Assembly: GCA_050288105.1 (NCBI GenBank) | Contig: JBNKDE010000019.1 | Span: 3,612-67,611, forward strand | Origin: JACNJF01 sp050288105 | GTDB taxonomy: Bacteria > Pseudomonadota > Gammaproteobacteria > GCA-001735895 | Reading direction: 5' to 3' | DNA length: 64,000 nt | Part shown: in pieces, positions 37,447 through 47,574 of the stretch | How the letters are laid out: each line of letters opens with the position of its first letter | Position numbering within the stretch: the first letter of the stretch is position 1 | Notes under the pieces: model-generated | What the model saw: the letters and a program-made list of their open reading frames with translations, nothing else | Database searches by the model: none | Told to the model about the DNA's origin: nothing | Made by a program: the position numbers and the translations under genes

Positions 37447-38235
37447 TTATTGAAATTCATATCGACCTACATAACAGTACTCTCTGGCATACTCGTTGAG
37501 ATAGCAATTGAGGTACTGTAACTGGGCCTCATTGAGGCGTCCTAGCCGGATATCATCCATGGATTCGCTGCCATCGCTGCTGTCCAGACGCTGAAGATGA
37601 AACAGCGTCATATCACGGCCAGCAAAAAACTCCCGCAGGTACTGGTGCAACGGCCTCGATTCGGACATATCGAACACCGCCCCATACAGCGCCGTATAAA
37701 GGGGTTGTTGCGCTAATGTGCTGGCATTGAATACCGGATACTCACCTGGCGGTGGCACAAAAAGCGGATACTGCTCAGGCTGGTGTACCGGCTGCTGCAG
37801 GAGCTGTTGTACATAGTCTGCATCCAGTCCAGCCGCGCGCGCGCCTTTAACGACAATATTCAAATAGCGCTGGCTCGGCAGGCAGCTGTCATCGATAAAC
37901 TCAGGCATACCAACATAGGTATAGGCGGTTATCTGCTCACCATCCACATCCACGTCTACGCTAATTCGGTCATACCCATGGCCCAGTGCCTCCATCGCAT
38001 CCAGTGACTGCAGGGCTTCATCAGGGCAGTCATGCAGCACACCCAGCACAAAACCCTGCGCGTCGGCTGAGCGTTCTATATTACCCACACCACCTTCATG
38101 GCGAAAGAAATGCTGCACATTAAAACGCAAACACCAACCCTGCAGGCGCGCTGGCCGCGAGTATAGTGGTTGCACACCTTTCGCGCGCATGGAAGTTAAA
38201 TTCATATTGGAGCCGAAACCGAAATAATGAAACAT
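37447..38235 (-). CDS. Gamma-glutamylcyclotransferase-like protein
   Basis: A 262-residue protein with the GGCT/AIG2 glycine-rich start FGFGSNMN and a likely catalytic Glu in DAMEALGHGYDR. Known members release 5-oxoproline from gamma-glutamyl peptides. A C-terminal extension of about 80 residues is unassigned. First gene of a two-gene minus-strand unit. Confidence 0.75.
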   Translation of the reverse strand: MFHYFGFGSNMNLTSMRAKGVQPLYSRPARLQGWCLRFNVQHFFRHEGGVGNIERSADAQGFVLGVLHDCPDEALQSLDAMEALGHGYDRISVDVDVDGEQITAYTYVGMPEFIDDSCLPSQRYLNIVVKGARAAGLDADYVQQLLQQPVHQPEQYPLFVPPPGEYPVFNASTLAQQPLYTALYGAVFDMSESRPLHQYLREFFAGRDMTLFHLQRLDSSDGSESMDDIRLGRLNEAQLQYLNCYLNEYAREYCYVGRYEFQ

Positions 38236-38618
38236 CTTACCCTACCAGCTGCAGAACCCCTTACATTCACAGTATCCCCAGCCGCAAAAGTCAGGGTCAA
38301 AAGAGTCTATATTCAGGATTATTATTCTCTTTCTAGAAAGTTTCCGACAATGGCCTTCTGAAAGCATTTTTAAAAGAGCATAGCATAATAAAAACAACCC
38401 ACAGAGATCGATCTGCCACGATTCGATGATTATTCACCTGGGGATTAACAGGGTTGTCACAAGAAACAGCAGGCGCGGGCATATAACAATCTCATTACGT
38501 ATCCGGTAAAGCGCTAGTCACATTATCTTAAGCAAAATAGAAAACTGAAATAACGCTTTGCGAAATTTTAAAGCTCGCTCTACCATTACCTGGGACATTT
38601 AATCCAGAGTTTCAGGTA
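38236..38618. other. Gene-free divergent stretch
   Basis: About 380 AT-rich bases between the cyclotransferase-like gene (minus) and the EVE-domain gene (plus). No RNA gene, repeat or clear promoter was recognised. Confidence 0.5.
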
Positions 38619-39083
38619 ATGGCATATTGGCTTTTCAAATCCGAACCGGACGAATACAGCATTGATGACCTCGCCGCTGAACCCACCACTGCAGGTCGAT
38701 GGGATGGTATTCGCAACTACCAGGCTCGCAACAACCTGCGCGACCAGGTGAAAAAAGGTGACCGGGTCTTTTTTTATCACAGTAGCTGCAAGGTTCCCGG
38801 TATTGCGGGTATCGCAAAAGTAGTCAGTGCATCCTATGTTGATCCCGCCCAGTTTGACCCTGCAAGCCATTACTATGACCCCAAATCATCCCAGGAAAAC
38901 CCACGCTGGTACTGTACAGACGTTGCATTCGTTAAAAAATTTAATCAGGTTATCGATCTAAAAACCCTGAAATCCAGGCCAGAACTCAATGACATGGTGC
39001 TGCTCAGGCAGGGGCGACTTTCTATCCAGCCCGTCAGCAAAGAGGAATGGCAACTTATACTCTCCATTGCCGATAACCAGTAA
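38619..39083 (+). CDS. EVE-domain protein
   Basis: A 154-residue single-domain protein of the EVE/PUA-like fold. Diagnostic segments are YWLFKSEPDEYSIDDL at the start, WDGIRNYQARN, VKKGDRVFFYHS, and PGIAGIAKV. EVE domains bind modified bases in nucleic acids; the cellular role of the free-standing form is not settled. Monocistronic here. Confidence 0.88.
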   Translation: MAYWLFKSEPDEYSIDDLAAEPTTAGRWDGIRNYQARNNLRDQVKKGDRVFFYHSSCKVPGIAGIAKVVSASYVDPAQFDPASHYYDPKSSQENPRWYCTDVAFVKKFNQVIDLKTLKSRPELNDMVLLRQGRLSIQPVSKEEWQLILSIADNQ

Positions 39084-39353
39084 AACACATAATAGTCCGC
39101 TTTATGGATTGGGCCGATTAAGGGGTTTTCTTTTCTATAACAAGTTGTACACCCCGTCTGCATGGATCTTGAGTCCAGAATATAGCAGTACCCACAGCCC
39201 TTAATACAGGGTATAGTGCGGCCATTGTTCCCACCGTGTATCGAGTACGCGAACCAATTGCCTCTACCCTTACTTAATACGATTTAGTTCTCCGCCAGGC
39301 AGCGGGCCGATATTCCGCTAAATCGCAAAACCATCTATCGAGGCATTCCAAAA

Positions 39354-39752
39354 ATGACTGACATAAAAGCGATCAAGATTATCGGTATCGATGAACAAAG
39401 ACCACCAAGGGTCAGAAAAGAATCCTATATAGATCTCTTCTTTAAGTTATCCGAACAGGCACCTGTTGACTGGTGTGAAGACTTCAATAAATTGGGGCAT
39501 CAGATTACGCCTCCCGCGAAAATCACACCCGACAAAGGGCTAATCGTTGAAACTTATGTGCATGATATGAACCTGATCCAGAACCAACTGGATAAGATAA
39601 AGGAACAGATCAATCGATGCACTGAAGCCTACCTTGAAAAGGAACGCCAAAAGCAGCTGGCCCTTGAAAACAAACAGGTAGATACCTCGGCCGCCAATAG
39701 TAAACAGAACCGCTTAAATACCATCATCTCGGAACTAAACTACGAGACCTGA
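39354..39752 (+). CDS. Hypothetical protein with C-terminal coiled coil
   Basis: A 132-residue soluble protein. The second half (about 78-112) is a charged coiled coil (NQLDKIKEQINRCTEAYLEK). No family recognised. It begins with ATG and shows no signal peptide. Confidence 0.65.
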   Translation: MTDIKAIKIIGIDEQRPPRVRKESYIDLFFKLSEQAPVDWCEDFNKLGHQITPPAKITPDKGLIVETYVHDMNLIQNQLDKIKEQINRCTEAYLEKERQKQLALENKQVDTSAANSKQNRLNTIISELNYET

Positions 39753-40115
39753 TTCTGCCAGGTTGCTGATGAAGCAGAAGACTCGGGATCACAGAAAGAA
39801 ATTTTTTACAGGACCCAAAGGGCGTTCCAATTTCTCTGACGACTTCTATGTCTTGAATGTTAAATAAGCGGATGTTCAGGTACATAAAATCAGATCACGG
39901 TGAAAGCTCCCTATTGATGCGAAACACCCATTTAAAAAACAGAACAGCGGACCACATTACTTATAAAATCTAGATCAAAAATCAAAGACCTGGACCTGCA
40001 ACTGTGGACGTGCAACTGATTAAGGAATGGAACACTCCTGGCTTTAGGTGTTATTTTTCTATGATCAGTTACTTAGTTAGGTCTGAGTTTCCGATAAATG
40101 GGTGGAAAAAGGTTT
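39753..40115. other. Gene-free stretch
   Basis: About 360 bases between two convergent genes. No supported gene, terminator or repeat was seen. Confidence 0.45.
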
Positions 40116-41288
40116 TTACGTTCGTAGTGATAATCCTTTGGGATAAAATGCGTAATAGCCACGCTGTTTCTGGTCGTCCGCGTCCTCCCATCGGGCAGTG
40201 GTGATCGTTCGGTAGTTGAAGTGTAAGCGTGGCTTGCCACGGCCATGGTGATGCGTCAAAAGCAACTCGATGGCTTTTTCATGCGGGTGCCTGAATACCG
40301 CGCCGCTGGTTGAGACCATATAGTGTTTACAGGCTAGATGATCGAGCAGGTCTTCGTTGACATTGGCCACACTGCCATGATGCGGCAGCTTGAATACCGT
40401 TAAGTCCAGGCGTTGATCTGCGCTGACCAGTTGATCGATAGCACTTTGCAGCACCGACGGCCAGGCATCGCCGGCGAGCAGGAACCTGTCCCCGTCATAC
40501 TCTAATAGCAAGGCGATGGAACTACCATTGGCGATGCTGTTATCGCTGCCAAAAGTCTTGTCGCCGCCAAGCTCGTCATCTAGCGCCAGTTCCGTATCGG
40601 ATCCGTTCTCTGCTGGCAACTCTGGTATCTCATCGGCAGTCTCTTCGTCGCCGAGTACATCCCCGAGCGGGCGCAAGCTGCGGGATTCGGCGAGACGTCT
40701 TCTAAGCTGGGTTTCATCGCCACTGAGCAGATTGGACTTATCCAGTTCGCTATCCCAGTGATCTTTTAACGCCAGTAACCGCTCCTGTGTTGGTGACAAT
40801 AACGTAAGGCTGATACCACCGGGCAAATCGTCAATCACCGGCAACGCATCACCCGGCTTGCCGAGCGCGATATAGGGTACGTCGAAGCCCTTGTTCCACA
40901 CCTGCTCACCGCTACGCGCCTCATAATCGGCTATCAACAGGCTCAGGTACTCTCCCTGCTGCGCGCCCAGTTCCTCGCCAGCCACATCCGGCACTTCGTT
41001 GAGCTGTTCACGCCCATTGAACCAGATGCGTTCGAAACAGCAGTTCAGGACTTCGGCATCCTGCAACAGGCGCACGATACCGTCGATATGGTCGCAGTCG
41101 ATATGTGTTACCACCAGTAGTTCGAAATGACGCTGATCCGCCGGCAGTTGCAGGATGCGCTCGCGCAGCGCGGGATAGGTATGTGCCGGTCCGCCATCGA
41201 TGAGGATGCGATGAATCTCGTCACAACTACCGTATTCTATCCACAGGCAGTCTCCATGTGCGGCAGGTAGCATTTCTATCGTAATCAT
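40116..41288 (-). CDS. Metallo-beta-lactamase-fold hydrolase (ComEC-type), partner of a CHAT protease
   Basis: A 390-residue soluble enzyme. The metal site is intact: THIDCDHIDG (about 60-69), an Asp in LLAGDAWPS (about 272) and a His in LPHHGSVANVN (about 305), the pattern of ComEC/Rec2-type MBL proteins. A region of about 170-260 rich in acidic residues is an insertion. Its start overlaps the stop of the CHAT gene by 4 bases (ATGA), so the two are translated together. MBL proteins of this type are found with NTPases or proteases in bacterial conflict systems; the substrate here is unknown. Confidence 0.85.
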   Translation of the reverse strand: MITIEMLPAAHGDCLWIEYGSCDEIHRILIDGGPAHTYPALRERILQLPADQRHFELLVVTHIDCDHIDGIVRLLQDAEVLNCCFERIWFNGREQLNEVPDVAGEELGAQQGEYLSLLIADYEARSGEQVWNKGFDVPYIALGKPGDALPVIDDLPGGISLTLLSPTQERLLALKDHWDSELDKSNLLSGDETQLRRRLAESRSLRPLGDVLGDEETADEIPELPAENGSDTELALDDELGGDKTFGSDNSIANGSSIALLLEYDGDRFLLAGDAWPSVLQSAIDQLVSADQRLDLTVFKLPHHGSVANVNEDLLDHLACKHYMVSTSGAVFRHPHEKAIELLLTHHHGRGKPRLHFNYRTITTARWEDADDQKQRGYYAFYPKGLSLRT

Positions 41289-44281
41289 GTCGGTTCACTA
41301 TCTCCCGTCACAGGCGTCAACCACCAGTCACCGTCTCCCAGCGCGACCAGGCACAGCGCCATCAGATAGCCTTTACCCAGCATGCGGCGGCGAATTCTAC
41401 GCAGCAGCTTGCTGGCTCGTTCTCGTTGCTGAACTTGTGCCAGCTCACGCGCCAGCGATTGGGCGACAGGTGCCGCATGTCTGCCCAGCACCTTGGCCAG
41501 GGTACCGACCACGATGGCTGCACGATGGCGGGTGAAATCGCGTGCGAAGGAAACATACCCCATCTCCGACTGGATCTGGGTTTCACAGCCAAACAATACG
41601 ATCAGCGGGCCAGGGCCCTGTGTTGTACGAGTGACATAGAGCTCGCTCAGCCGGCCCTGTTCCAGCACATCGTTCTCACCGATTTCCAGAGTGTCGCTCA
41701 TCGCACTGCTCATTCCATGATGCGGCATCGCGACCAGCAGCTGTGGACCTTGTACACTGACAAACTGTTTCCAGGCCTCCCATTCCTTGACCTTTTCCAC
41801 CCGCGAAAAACATTGCGACAAAGCGGCAAAGGTTGCATCCCGGTCGTCAGCTTCTACTCGATTACTGCTTGCAAACAATACACTGGAAATAGGAGCCAGG
41901 TCATTGGCTCCATCGACCGGTGCACTGCGGTTCTCCGGCTTCTGACCAGGCTGACTGTCGTGACGCTCGATAATCTTTTGCAGCGACCAGAAACCCAACG
42001 GGCAAATGCTGGTCATGGCGTCACGTTCATGCAAACTTAATTCGCTCGCTGCTTTGCATCCGGGACAATAAGTAGCATCACCCTCCAGGGCCTCCTGCCA
42101 GCGCTCGCATAAAGGCGCATTTTCAATTGGATAGCCACGATCGTACACAAACTCCAGCGGCACATAAGCGGTGGGATCCAGGTTCATGAGCTGAATGCTT
42201 TCCCCTGGGTCCTCGAATCCCTGGCTTATTAATTCCTTGTACAACAGATTGCCATGTACCGCTAAATTGCGCAGGAAATCTAGCGTTTCCTGATCGTCGG
42301 CATTCAACCCGCTCGCCTTGTTGTCAGGCTGTTGTCTGCGCACCAGCGATTTATCCGTCGCGAAAATTTCCTTGTTGAGCCATTCAATCGCCGGAGCGGT
42401 ATGCTGAAGAGTGAAATTTCCACTGCCGCGCGTGCCGAAAATCGATAGCTTGCCGTCTTTAACAACGGCCAATGCGTCCACCGGCTCGCGATCCGACAAA
42501 TCGATCACTTCACGTCGGCTCACTTCGGTTTTGACTCGCAGGTATTTCTTGCCTTCGATTTCAGCTTCGCCTGGTTCAAGCACCGGCGCGGTGAGAGTGA
42601 TGATCTCAAAAGCCCTGCCCTGATGCAGGAAGGCAATCTCGGCTGATACAAGAGTCTCGTCGCCAGGAATATCGATGGACAGGATGCAGTCGGCCGTTCT
42701 GCTGCGCGGGTCCTTGGGCAGGAACAGTTTGCCTCGCTTTTCCTGCCCGTTGTATTTCAGTAACACGTCCAGCAACAGCCCGTCAGTCGGTACGGCTTGT
42801 TCACGAATACGCTCCGTGGCAACTGCTCGTGGCAAAGGGTCTTGCGGATCATCGGGACCGATCCAGCAACACAGGTCGTTACGCTGTCCCGCCAAAAAGG
42901 TCATCCTACGCCGACTTCCTTCAAGCACCGCTGCCTGCACAAATCGCTCCGGTAGTTCAGGGTGACCACCCGCGCCTGCCCCATCGGCTTCCTGCTTCGA
43001 CGCGTCCTCTGAGACAGTGTCACTGGCTTCCTGATCATCTGCCGGATCCAGGTCCGGATCATCGAGCATGGGCACTTCGTCGAAGTCGCCCATATCCGCA
43101 TCCGCGAATGTTTCTTCGTCGCCATCCAAACCATCGAACATACCGCGCAGGGTGCGTTTTTGTCTTGGGGTTGCTTCCGTCTTTTGCGGTTCAGGTTCCG
43201 CTACTGGTTCAGGTTCGAATTCTATTTCAGGAGGTGCCGCTACTGCCATGCGCGCCGCTCCGGCGTTATGATCGGCTATTTCATCCATGGCCTGTCGGCA
43301 CAGATCGCTAGTTTCGCTGACTGGCAGGGAAACCAGGGCCTGTTGGATATCGAGCCCAGAGGGATGCGCCTGCAACAGTTCCCGCAGACTACCGGGAGGA
43401 GCTAGTTTTAGTGCACCATTCTGCAGTCGCTCGATAAAACTCATGAAGTAACCGTGATAAGGCTCATTCATGGCCTCTATCCAGGGCACCAGCAAAGCTG
43501 GATCCAGCCAGGGCGCCAGACGCGCCAGTAAAATAGCCTGGTACCAGTCTGCAAAGTAAAAGTCATACGGAGACTCGTCGCCGACAAATTGCAGCAATGA
43601 TGAGCGCTGATGATCATCGACCAGCGGTGCAAGCGTCGCCGCCACTACGATGCGCGGCCACATCGAGCCCTGCTGCTGGGCATCGTACATAGCATCAAAA
43701 GCCGCGTCCTTCAGCAAGCCGACTTGCGCGAGATCCATCCAGCCCTCGAGCGCAAACTGACTATCATCCTGTAGCAGCAGTTCCACAGCCTGCTGGTGTA
43801 ACTCACCCTCTAGCAAAGGCACCAATAATCCCAGACCCTGGCGCTCGAAAGCATAGGTTTTATTAACCAGCTGAGTAGCTATTTGCCTCGCCCGCTCGGC
43901 ATCTCTACTGCTGACCGCCAGATAGACCTCTACATTCCCTCCTATACCGTCCACATCACCGAGATCCAGTACGGCCCGGCTGGGGGGATCGAGATAAAGC
44001 AGGCAACGCGGCAGGTATTGCAGGACATCAAGCATCAGCGCTGGGTCGAATTCCTGCCAGCGCCTGGCCAGCGCCTGGCAGGTCAGGTCTCTGATGGAGA
44101 AAAATGGCGGATGAGCCCCGCCACCATCGGCACTGATGTGCGCCATCATGGCAACGCAATAGATACTGTCGAGGGGTACCCTATCAGCCAACAGAGGGAT
44201 GAGTTGAGGATCTGGATTTTGGAGTAGCCATTGTTGCAGCCTGCTCGATGTATTTGCACCGGTTAGTTGTTCTGTTGTCAT
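41285..44281 (-). CDS. CHAT-domain (caspase-like) protease with helical N-terminus
   Basis: A 998-residue soluble protein. Residues 1-345 are helical repeats. About 350-435 is a very acidic, proline-containing linker (EPEPVAEPEPQ; GDEETFADADMGDFDE). About 440-640 is mostly beta. The C-terminal CHAT domain (about 690-998) has VPLEFVYDRGYP, a likely catalytic His in MPHHG (about 852) and Cys in LFGCET (about 897). CHAT proteases are activated by partners to cut specific proteins, often causing abortive cell death. The gene is coupled to the MBL hydrolase and faces a DUF2235 hydrolase across 170 bases. Confidence 0.8.
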   Translation of the reverse strand: MTTEQLTGANTSSRLQQWLLQNPDPQLIPLLADRVPLDSIYCVAMMAHISADGGGAHPPFFSIRDLTCQALARRWQEFDPALMLDVLQYLPRCLLYLDPPSRAVLDLGDVDGIGGNVEVYLAVSSRDAERARQIATQLVNKTYAFERQGLGLLVPLLEGELHQQAVELLLQDDSQFALEGWMDLAQVGLLKDAAFDAMYDAQQQGSMWPRIVVAATLAPLVDDHQRSSLLQFVGDESPYDFYFADWYQAILLARLAPWLDPALLVPWIEAMNEPYHGYFMSFIERLQNGALKLAPPGSLRELLQAHPSGLDIQQALVSLPVSETSDLCRQAMDEIADHNAGAARMAVAAPPEIEFEPEPVAEPEPQKTEATPRQKRTLRGMFDGLDGDEETFADADMGDFDEVPMLDDPDLDPADDQEASDTVSEDASKQEADGAGAGGHPELPERFVQAAVLEGSRRRMTFLAGQRNDLCCWIGPDDPQDPLPRAVATERIREQAVPTDGLLLDVLLKYNGQEKRGKLFLPKDPRSRTADCILSIDIPGDETLVSAEIAFLHQGRAFEIITLTAPVLEPGEAEIEGKKYLRVKTEVSRREVIDLSDREPVDALAVVKDGKLSIFGTRGSGNFTLQHTAPAIEWLNKEIFATDKSLVRRQQPDNKASGLNADDQETLDFLRNLAVHGNLLYKELISQGFEDPGESIQLMNLDPTAYVPLEFVYDRGYPIENAPLCERWQEALEGDATYCPGCKAASELSLHERDAMTSICPLGFWSLQKIIERHDSQPGQKPENRSAPVDGANDLAPISSVLFASSNRVEADDRDATFAALSQCFSRVEKVKEWEAWKQFVSVQGPQLLVAMPHHGMSSAMSDTLEIGENDVLEQGRLSELYVTRTTQGPGPLIVLFGCETQIQSEMGYVSFARDFTRHRAAIVVGTLAKVLGRHAAPVAQSLARELAQVQQRERASKLLRRIRRRMLGKGYLMALCLVALGDGDWWLTPVTGDSEPT

Positions 44282-44452
44282 TATAGCCTCCCTGATAATG
44301 CGTACAGTTGGAACCGCATAAACACAAGCTTAACCTATCATCTGCTGATAACCTAGAATGCTTGCGGCCTATTACGCCTTATGCAAACATACGATGCAAG
44401 GAATTACAGCAGACTTGTTTTTTTCAAGAACTCGCAATTTTACGGAAAGATC

Positions 44453-45511
44453 ATGAAAAGAATCATCATATGTGCTGACGGCACATGGAATATGCGTGAC
44501 CAGATCGACAGTCAAAGCGGTCAACGCCGTCCCACCAATGTCACCAAAACTGCACGCGGCATACTACCGCGCGATAGCAAGGGTATCGACCAGGTGGTGT
44601 TTTACCACGACGGCGTCGGTACTGGCGGCCCGCTTGATAAGTTTACCGGCGGGGCTTTCGGCAAGGGCATCGAGGAGAATATTCGTAATCTTTACCGTGC
44701 TATCGTCTACAACTACGAACCAGATGACGAGTTATTCTTCTTCGGCTTCAGCCGCGGCGCCTTCACCGTACGCACTCTAGCTGGATTCATGAACTTCGTC
44801 GGTCTCATCGAAAAGGACGACGACTATTATGTGCCCGAAATCTACAATTGCTACGAAAAAAACAAGCATAAAGGCTCACCAGAGTGGGAGAACGCTTTTC
44901 ATAATATCCAGGGCACCCGCCCATGCCCTCCAATTAAATTCATAGGTGTATGGGATACTGTGGGCGCTCTAGGTGCCCCAGGAGTAATCGGCAAGATAGC
45001 CAGTGCATTGCATAACAACAAGTATGCTTATCATGACGTCAATCTGAATAAAAACATCCTGTCTGCATATCATGCATTAGCCATCGATGAACGCCGAAAA
45101 CCCTTCCTGCCCACTCTATGGACACGAACCGCCGACTGGCCTGGTGAATTAGAACAGGCCTGGTTTGCCGGCGTCCACTCTAATGTCGGCGGCGGATACA
45201 AGCCGGATGGCCTGGCCAACGAAGCTCTGCACTGGATCATCGCGAAGGCAGTGGCCAACGGGCTTGAGGTTGACTGGGAGTATCTGGATAAATTCGAACC
45301 CCATTATGAATCGACTCTGCATGACTCCATGAGCCTGAAATACCGTTTATTTGGCCCAGGTATACGTCGCTTGGCGCAACATCTGGATGATGGAGAATCG
45401 CTGCACGAATCCGCACTCAAACGCATACAGGACAATGAATGCAAATACGGTCCTGAAAACCTGCAACAGGCATTAAACCGCTTGCCGGTTATAAGCACTA
45501 AACCACATTGA
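44453..45511 (+). CDS. DUF2235 alpha/beta-hydrolase
   Basis: A 352-residue protein with the DUF2235 signature start (RIIICADGTWN), GVGTGGPLD, the nucleophile elbow GFSRGAFTVR (Ser near residue 106), and a later ANEALHW. Several DUF2235 proteins are phospholipase effectors (for example type VI secretion Tle1-like). ATG at 44453 is chosen because the family starts there; frames further upstream lack similarity. It is divergent from the CHAT/MBL pair and may be an effector or partner of it; that link is inference. Confidence 0.82.
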   Translation: MKRIIICADGTWNMRDQIDSQSGQRRPTNVTKTARGILPRDSKGIDQVVFYHDGVGTGGPLDKFTGGAFGKGIEENIRNLYRAIVYNYEPDDELFFFGFSRGAFTVRTLAGFMNFVGLIEKDDDYYVPEIYNCYEKNKHKGSPEWENAFHNIQGTRPCPPIKFIGVWDTVGALGAPGVIGKIASALHNNKYAYHDVNLNKNILSAYHALAIDERRKPFLPTLWTRTADWPGELEQAWFAGVHSNVGGGYKPDGLANEALHWIIAKAVANGLEVDWEYLDKFEPHYESTLHDSMSLKYRLFGPGIRRLAQHLDDGESLHESALKRIQDNECKYGPENLQQALNRLPVISTKPH

Positions 45512-45794
45512 GTTAATCTATTCCAACACCATTCACAGGCGCTTGTTAGATTACTGCCGTTTGCATCGGCTCGTCAGTTTCCTCTGCATTCTCCACTTGC
45601 GGTAAATACCCAACCAACTCGTGTTTTGAGCAAAAGGAAGCGTTCAGCATGAACTGATCTCATGTGTCTAAACAACCACTCCTTTGACATAGCTAACTAA
45701 AAGAATTATCTGATCTTACAAAACTCATATCTTGAACATGCCAGATCAAGCATGGATGACTAGCTGTCAGCACATAATCATCACTGCCCCCTTT

Positions 45795-46211
45795 TTACAC
45801 TTCTCCAGCCTTATCAGCAGGACTCCCTTCTTCGTAAGCCACGATCCCCTCCGGTAAAATCTCCCACGGTGCTTTCGAGCCAACGAAGATATGCATACCA
45901 ATCGATATACCGGGGTCGCCATCCACACAGCCCAGAGTAACGCCATGTACCTGACCTTCGACTGTACCGCAAAGTGTGGAACCACAGATACTGCAAAACT
46001 TTATACCGCCACCGTTTTGAGATTCGTAACTGGTAAGACTTTCTTCTCCATGAACCCATTCAAATGTACCTGGCTCGATTTCCGCATAAGCGGATGCTTG
46101 CGCGCTAAACGCTTTGCGACACATAGAACAATGGCATGACCGCGCATTATGAAGAGCGCCGTGAACAATGTACGCTACTTCCCCACAGAAACATGATCCT
46201 CGAATTTGCAT
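45795..46211 (-). CDS. GFA-family (CENP-V) zinc protein
   Basis: A 138-residue protein of the glutathione-dependent formaldehyde-activating family. All zinc cysteines are present: GSCFCGEV, SCHCSMCRK and FCSICGSTLCG. The name describes formaldehyde-glutathione handling, but most members are untested. A link to the alcohol oxidation locus about 30 kb away is possible only in principle. Confidence 0.85.
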   Translation of the reverse strand: MQIRGSCFCGEVAYIVHGALHNARSCHCSMCRKAFSAQASAYAEIEPGTFEWVHGEESLTSYESQNGGGIKFCSICGSTLCGTVEGQVHGVTLGCVDGDPGISIGMHIFVGSKAPWEILPEGIVAYEEGSPADKAGEV

Positions 46212-46662
46212 GGTAACTCCTTACTGAGCCTAACTTGTTGATTTGTACCATAAGCTTTACATCTACCTATGGCGTAATGGAGGGCAGCTATTACTTTTTG
46301 GTTTTCTTTGCCATGCAGCGAAACCTCAGTGAAAATTTGCACTACCATGCATAGGATAATTTCGCGTGCAACGGGTTGCCAACCATTATTTCGGATAATG
46401 CAAAATTGAGACTCGAACCCATTGGGTCAGCAATCGATTCAAATTACTGCAATTTACCAACTACGCCCCTTTTTTCCTGATGAAATGCAGAACAATATTA
46501 AATTACGCTTAGCAGAATAGAAAATTAATGAATTTAATTAACTGGTACAACATATAAATAAACACCAATTACAGTTCATTGACTATTAACTGTCAACTGG
46601 TGACTTTGGAGTCTGTATTTCATGCTTTGGTTAACGGTGATAATGTTGTTTTATCTGTTTTA
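46212..46662. other. Gene-free stretch with a tRNA-like fragment
   Basis: About 450 bases. On the minus strand, 46406-46471 contains GGGGCGTAGTTGG followed later by GGGTTCGAGTC, reminiscent of the 5' end and T-arm of a tRNA, but the acceptor ends do not pair and the anticodon loop is abnormal. Probably a decayed fragment or chance. Nothing else recognised. Confidence 0.3.
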
Positions 46663-47574
46663 TTACAACGCTATCAACCCCAGCGCCTGCTCTTCACAAC
46701 TCGTCCTGACCTTTTTATTCAGCACTTTCAGCCACTGTTCAGGAATCGCATCCTGCCCATAAAATGCACCAGCTAACATTCCGGCAATCGCCGCTGTAGT
46801 ATCAGCATCACCACCTCGATTCACCACGTCGACCAGAATATCGTAGACTGTTTCGAATTGAAAAAATGACTGAAACACGACCTGTAACGTTTCTACGATC
46901 CAGCCGCTGGGATTTTCTATTTTACGTTGATCATAGCGATAGATATGATGCTGTTGCACCAGCTGATCTGATATTCGCTGCATGCTCAGTTTACTACCGC
47001 CGTTTAAGGCACAGATCAGCATTTTCAGGATGGACTCTGTTCCGGCATCAGCTACCGGACTATGATGCGTGACATGCGACTGGATGCGGTTAGCCTGGAT
47101 CATTTCCTGCTCTGGCCGATTCCAGTAACTGAGCGCTATAGGCAGACAGCGCATGCAGGCGCCATTTCCAGCATCGTGCTCATTTTCAGGCACTTCGGTC
47201 GTGCCATTATTGCGATACTGGATAATTCCGCGCCGAACCGTATGACCGATATCAACCGGCTTAGTGCGCATCCATTCACTAAAGGACTCCGCCACCTTTT
47301 CCGCCACAACATCCTTGTGCTGAATAATACTGCAACCCAGAGCCAAAGCCATTTCTGTATCATCGGTTACCTGACCGGGTTTCAGGTTGAGCCAGCCACC
47401 ACCAATCATTTTATGGTGCTGACCATGTTTGAGTCTGATTTCTTTTGGGGTCAGAAACTCGGTGGTCGCACCCAGTGCATCACCAACCGCTAATCCCAGA
47501 TAGGCACCGACTGCTCTTTGCGCGATAGACAGTGAACCTTGCGGTTTACTCTTCAGGTCCAAAACAGACGTCAT
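46663..47574 (-). CDS. draG: ADP-ribosylglycohydrolase, DraG-like
   Basis: A 303-residue hydrolase that, in nitrogen fixers, removes ADP-ribose from an Arg of nitrogenase reductase and so reactivates it. Metal-site motifs are present: TDDTEMA (about 70-76) and RGGDADTTAAIAG near the C-terminus. ATG at 47574 gives a normal DraG length and overlaps the end of nifQ by 29 bases; longer starts would intrude further. The transferase DraT is not in the window. Context in a nif operon supports the DraG role over a general ADP-ribosylglycohydrolase. Confidence 0.85.
   Translation of the reverse strand: MTSVLDLKSKPQGSLSIAQRAVGAYLGLAVGDALGATTEFLTPKEIRLKHGQHHKMIGGGWLNLKPGQVTDDTEMALALGCSIIQHKDVVAEKVAESFSEWMRTKPVDIGHTVRRGIIQYRNNGTTEVPENEHDAGNGACMRCLPIALSYWNRPEQEMIQANRIQSHVTHHSPVADAGTESILKMLICALNGGSKLSMQRISDQLVQQHHIYRYDQRKIENPSGWIVETLQVVFQSFFQFETVYDILVDVVNRGGDADTTAAIAGMLAGAFYGQDAIPEQWLKVLNKKVRTSCEEQALGLIAL

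Noticed and set aside
40004..40204. 66-codon plus-strand frame
   Set aside because: Overlaps the end of the MBL gene and has no recognisable product.
42411..43405. Plus-strand frames opposite the CHAT gene
   Set aside because: Ser/Arg-rich composition typical of antisense shadows of an acidic coding region.
45534..45560. GTTAGAT core near the end of the DUF2235 gene as an attC site
   Set aside because: No matching inverse core or paired arms were found.
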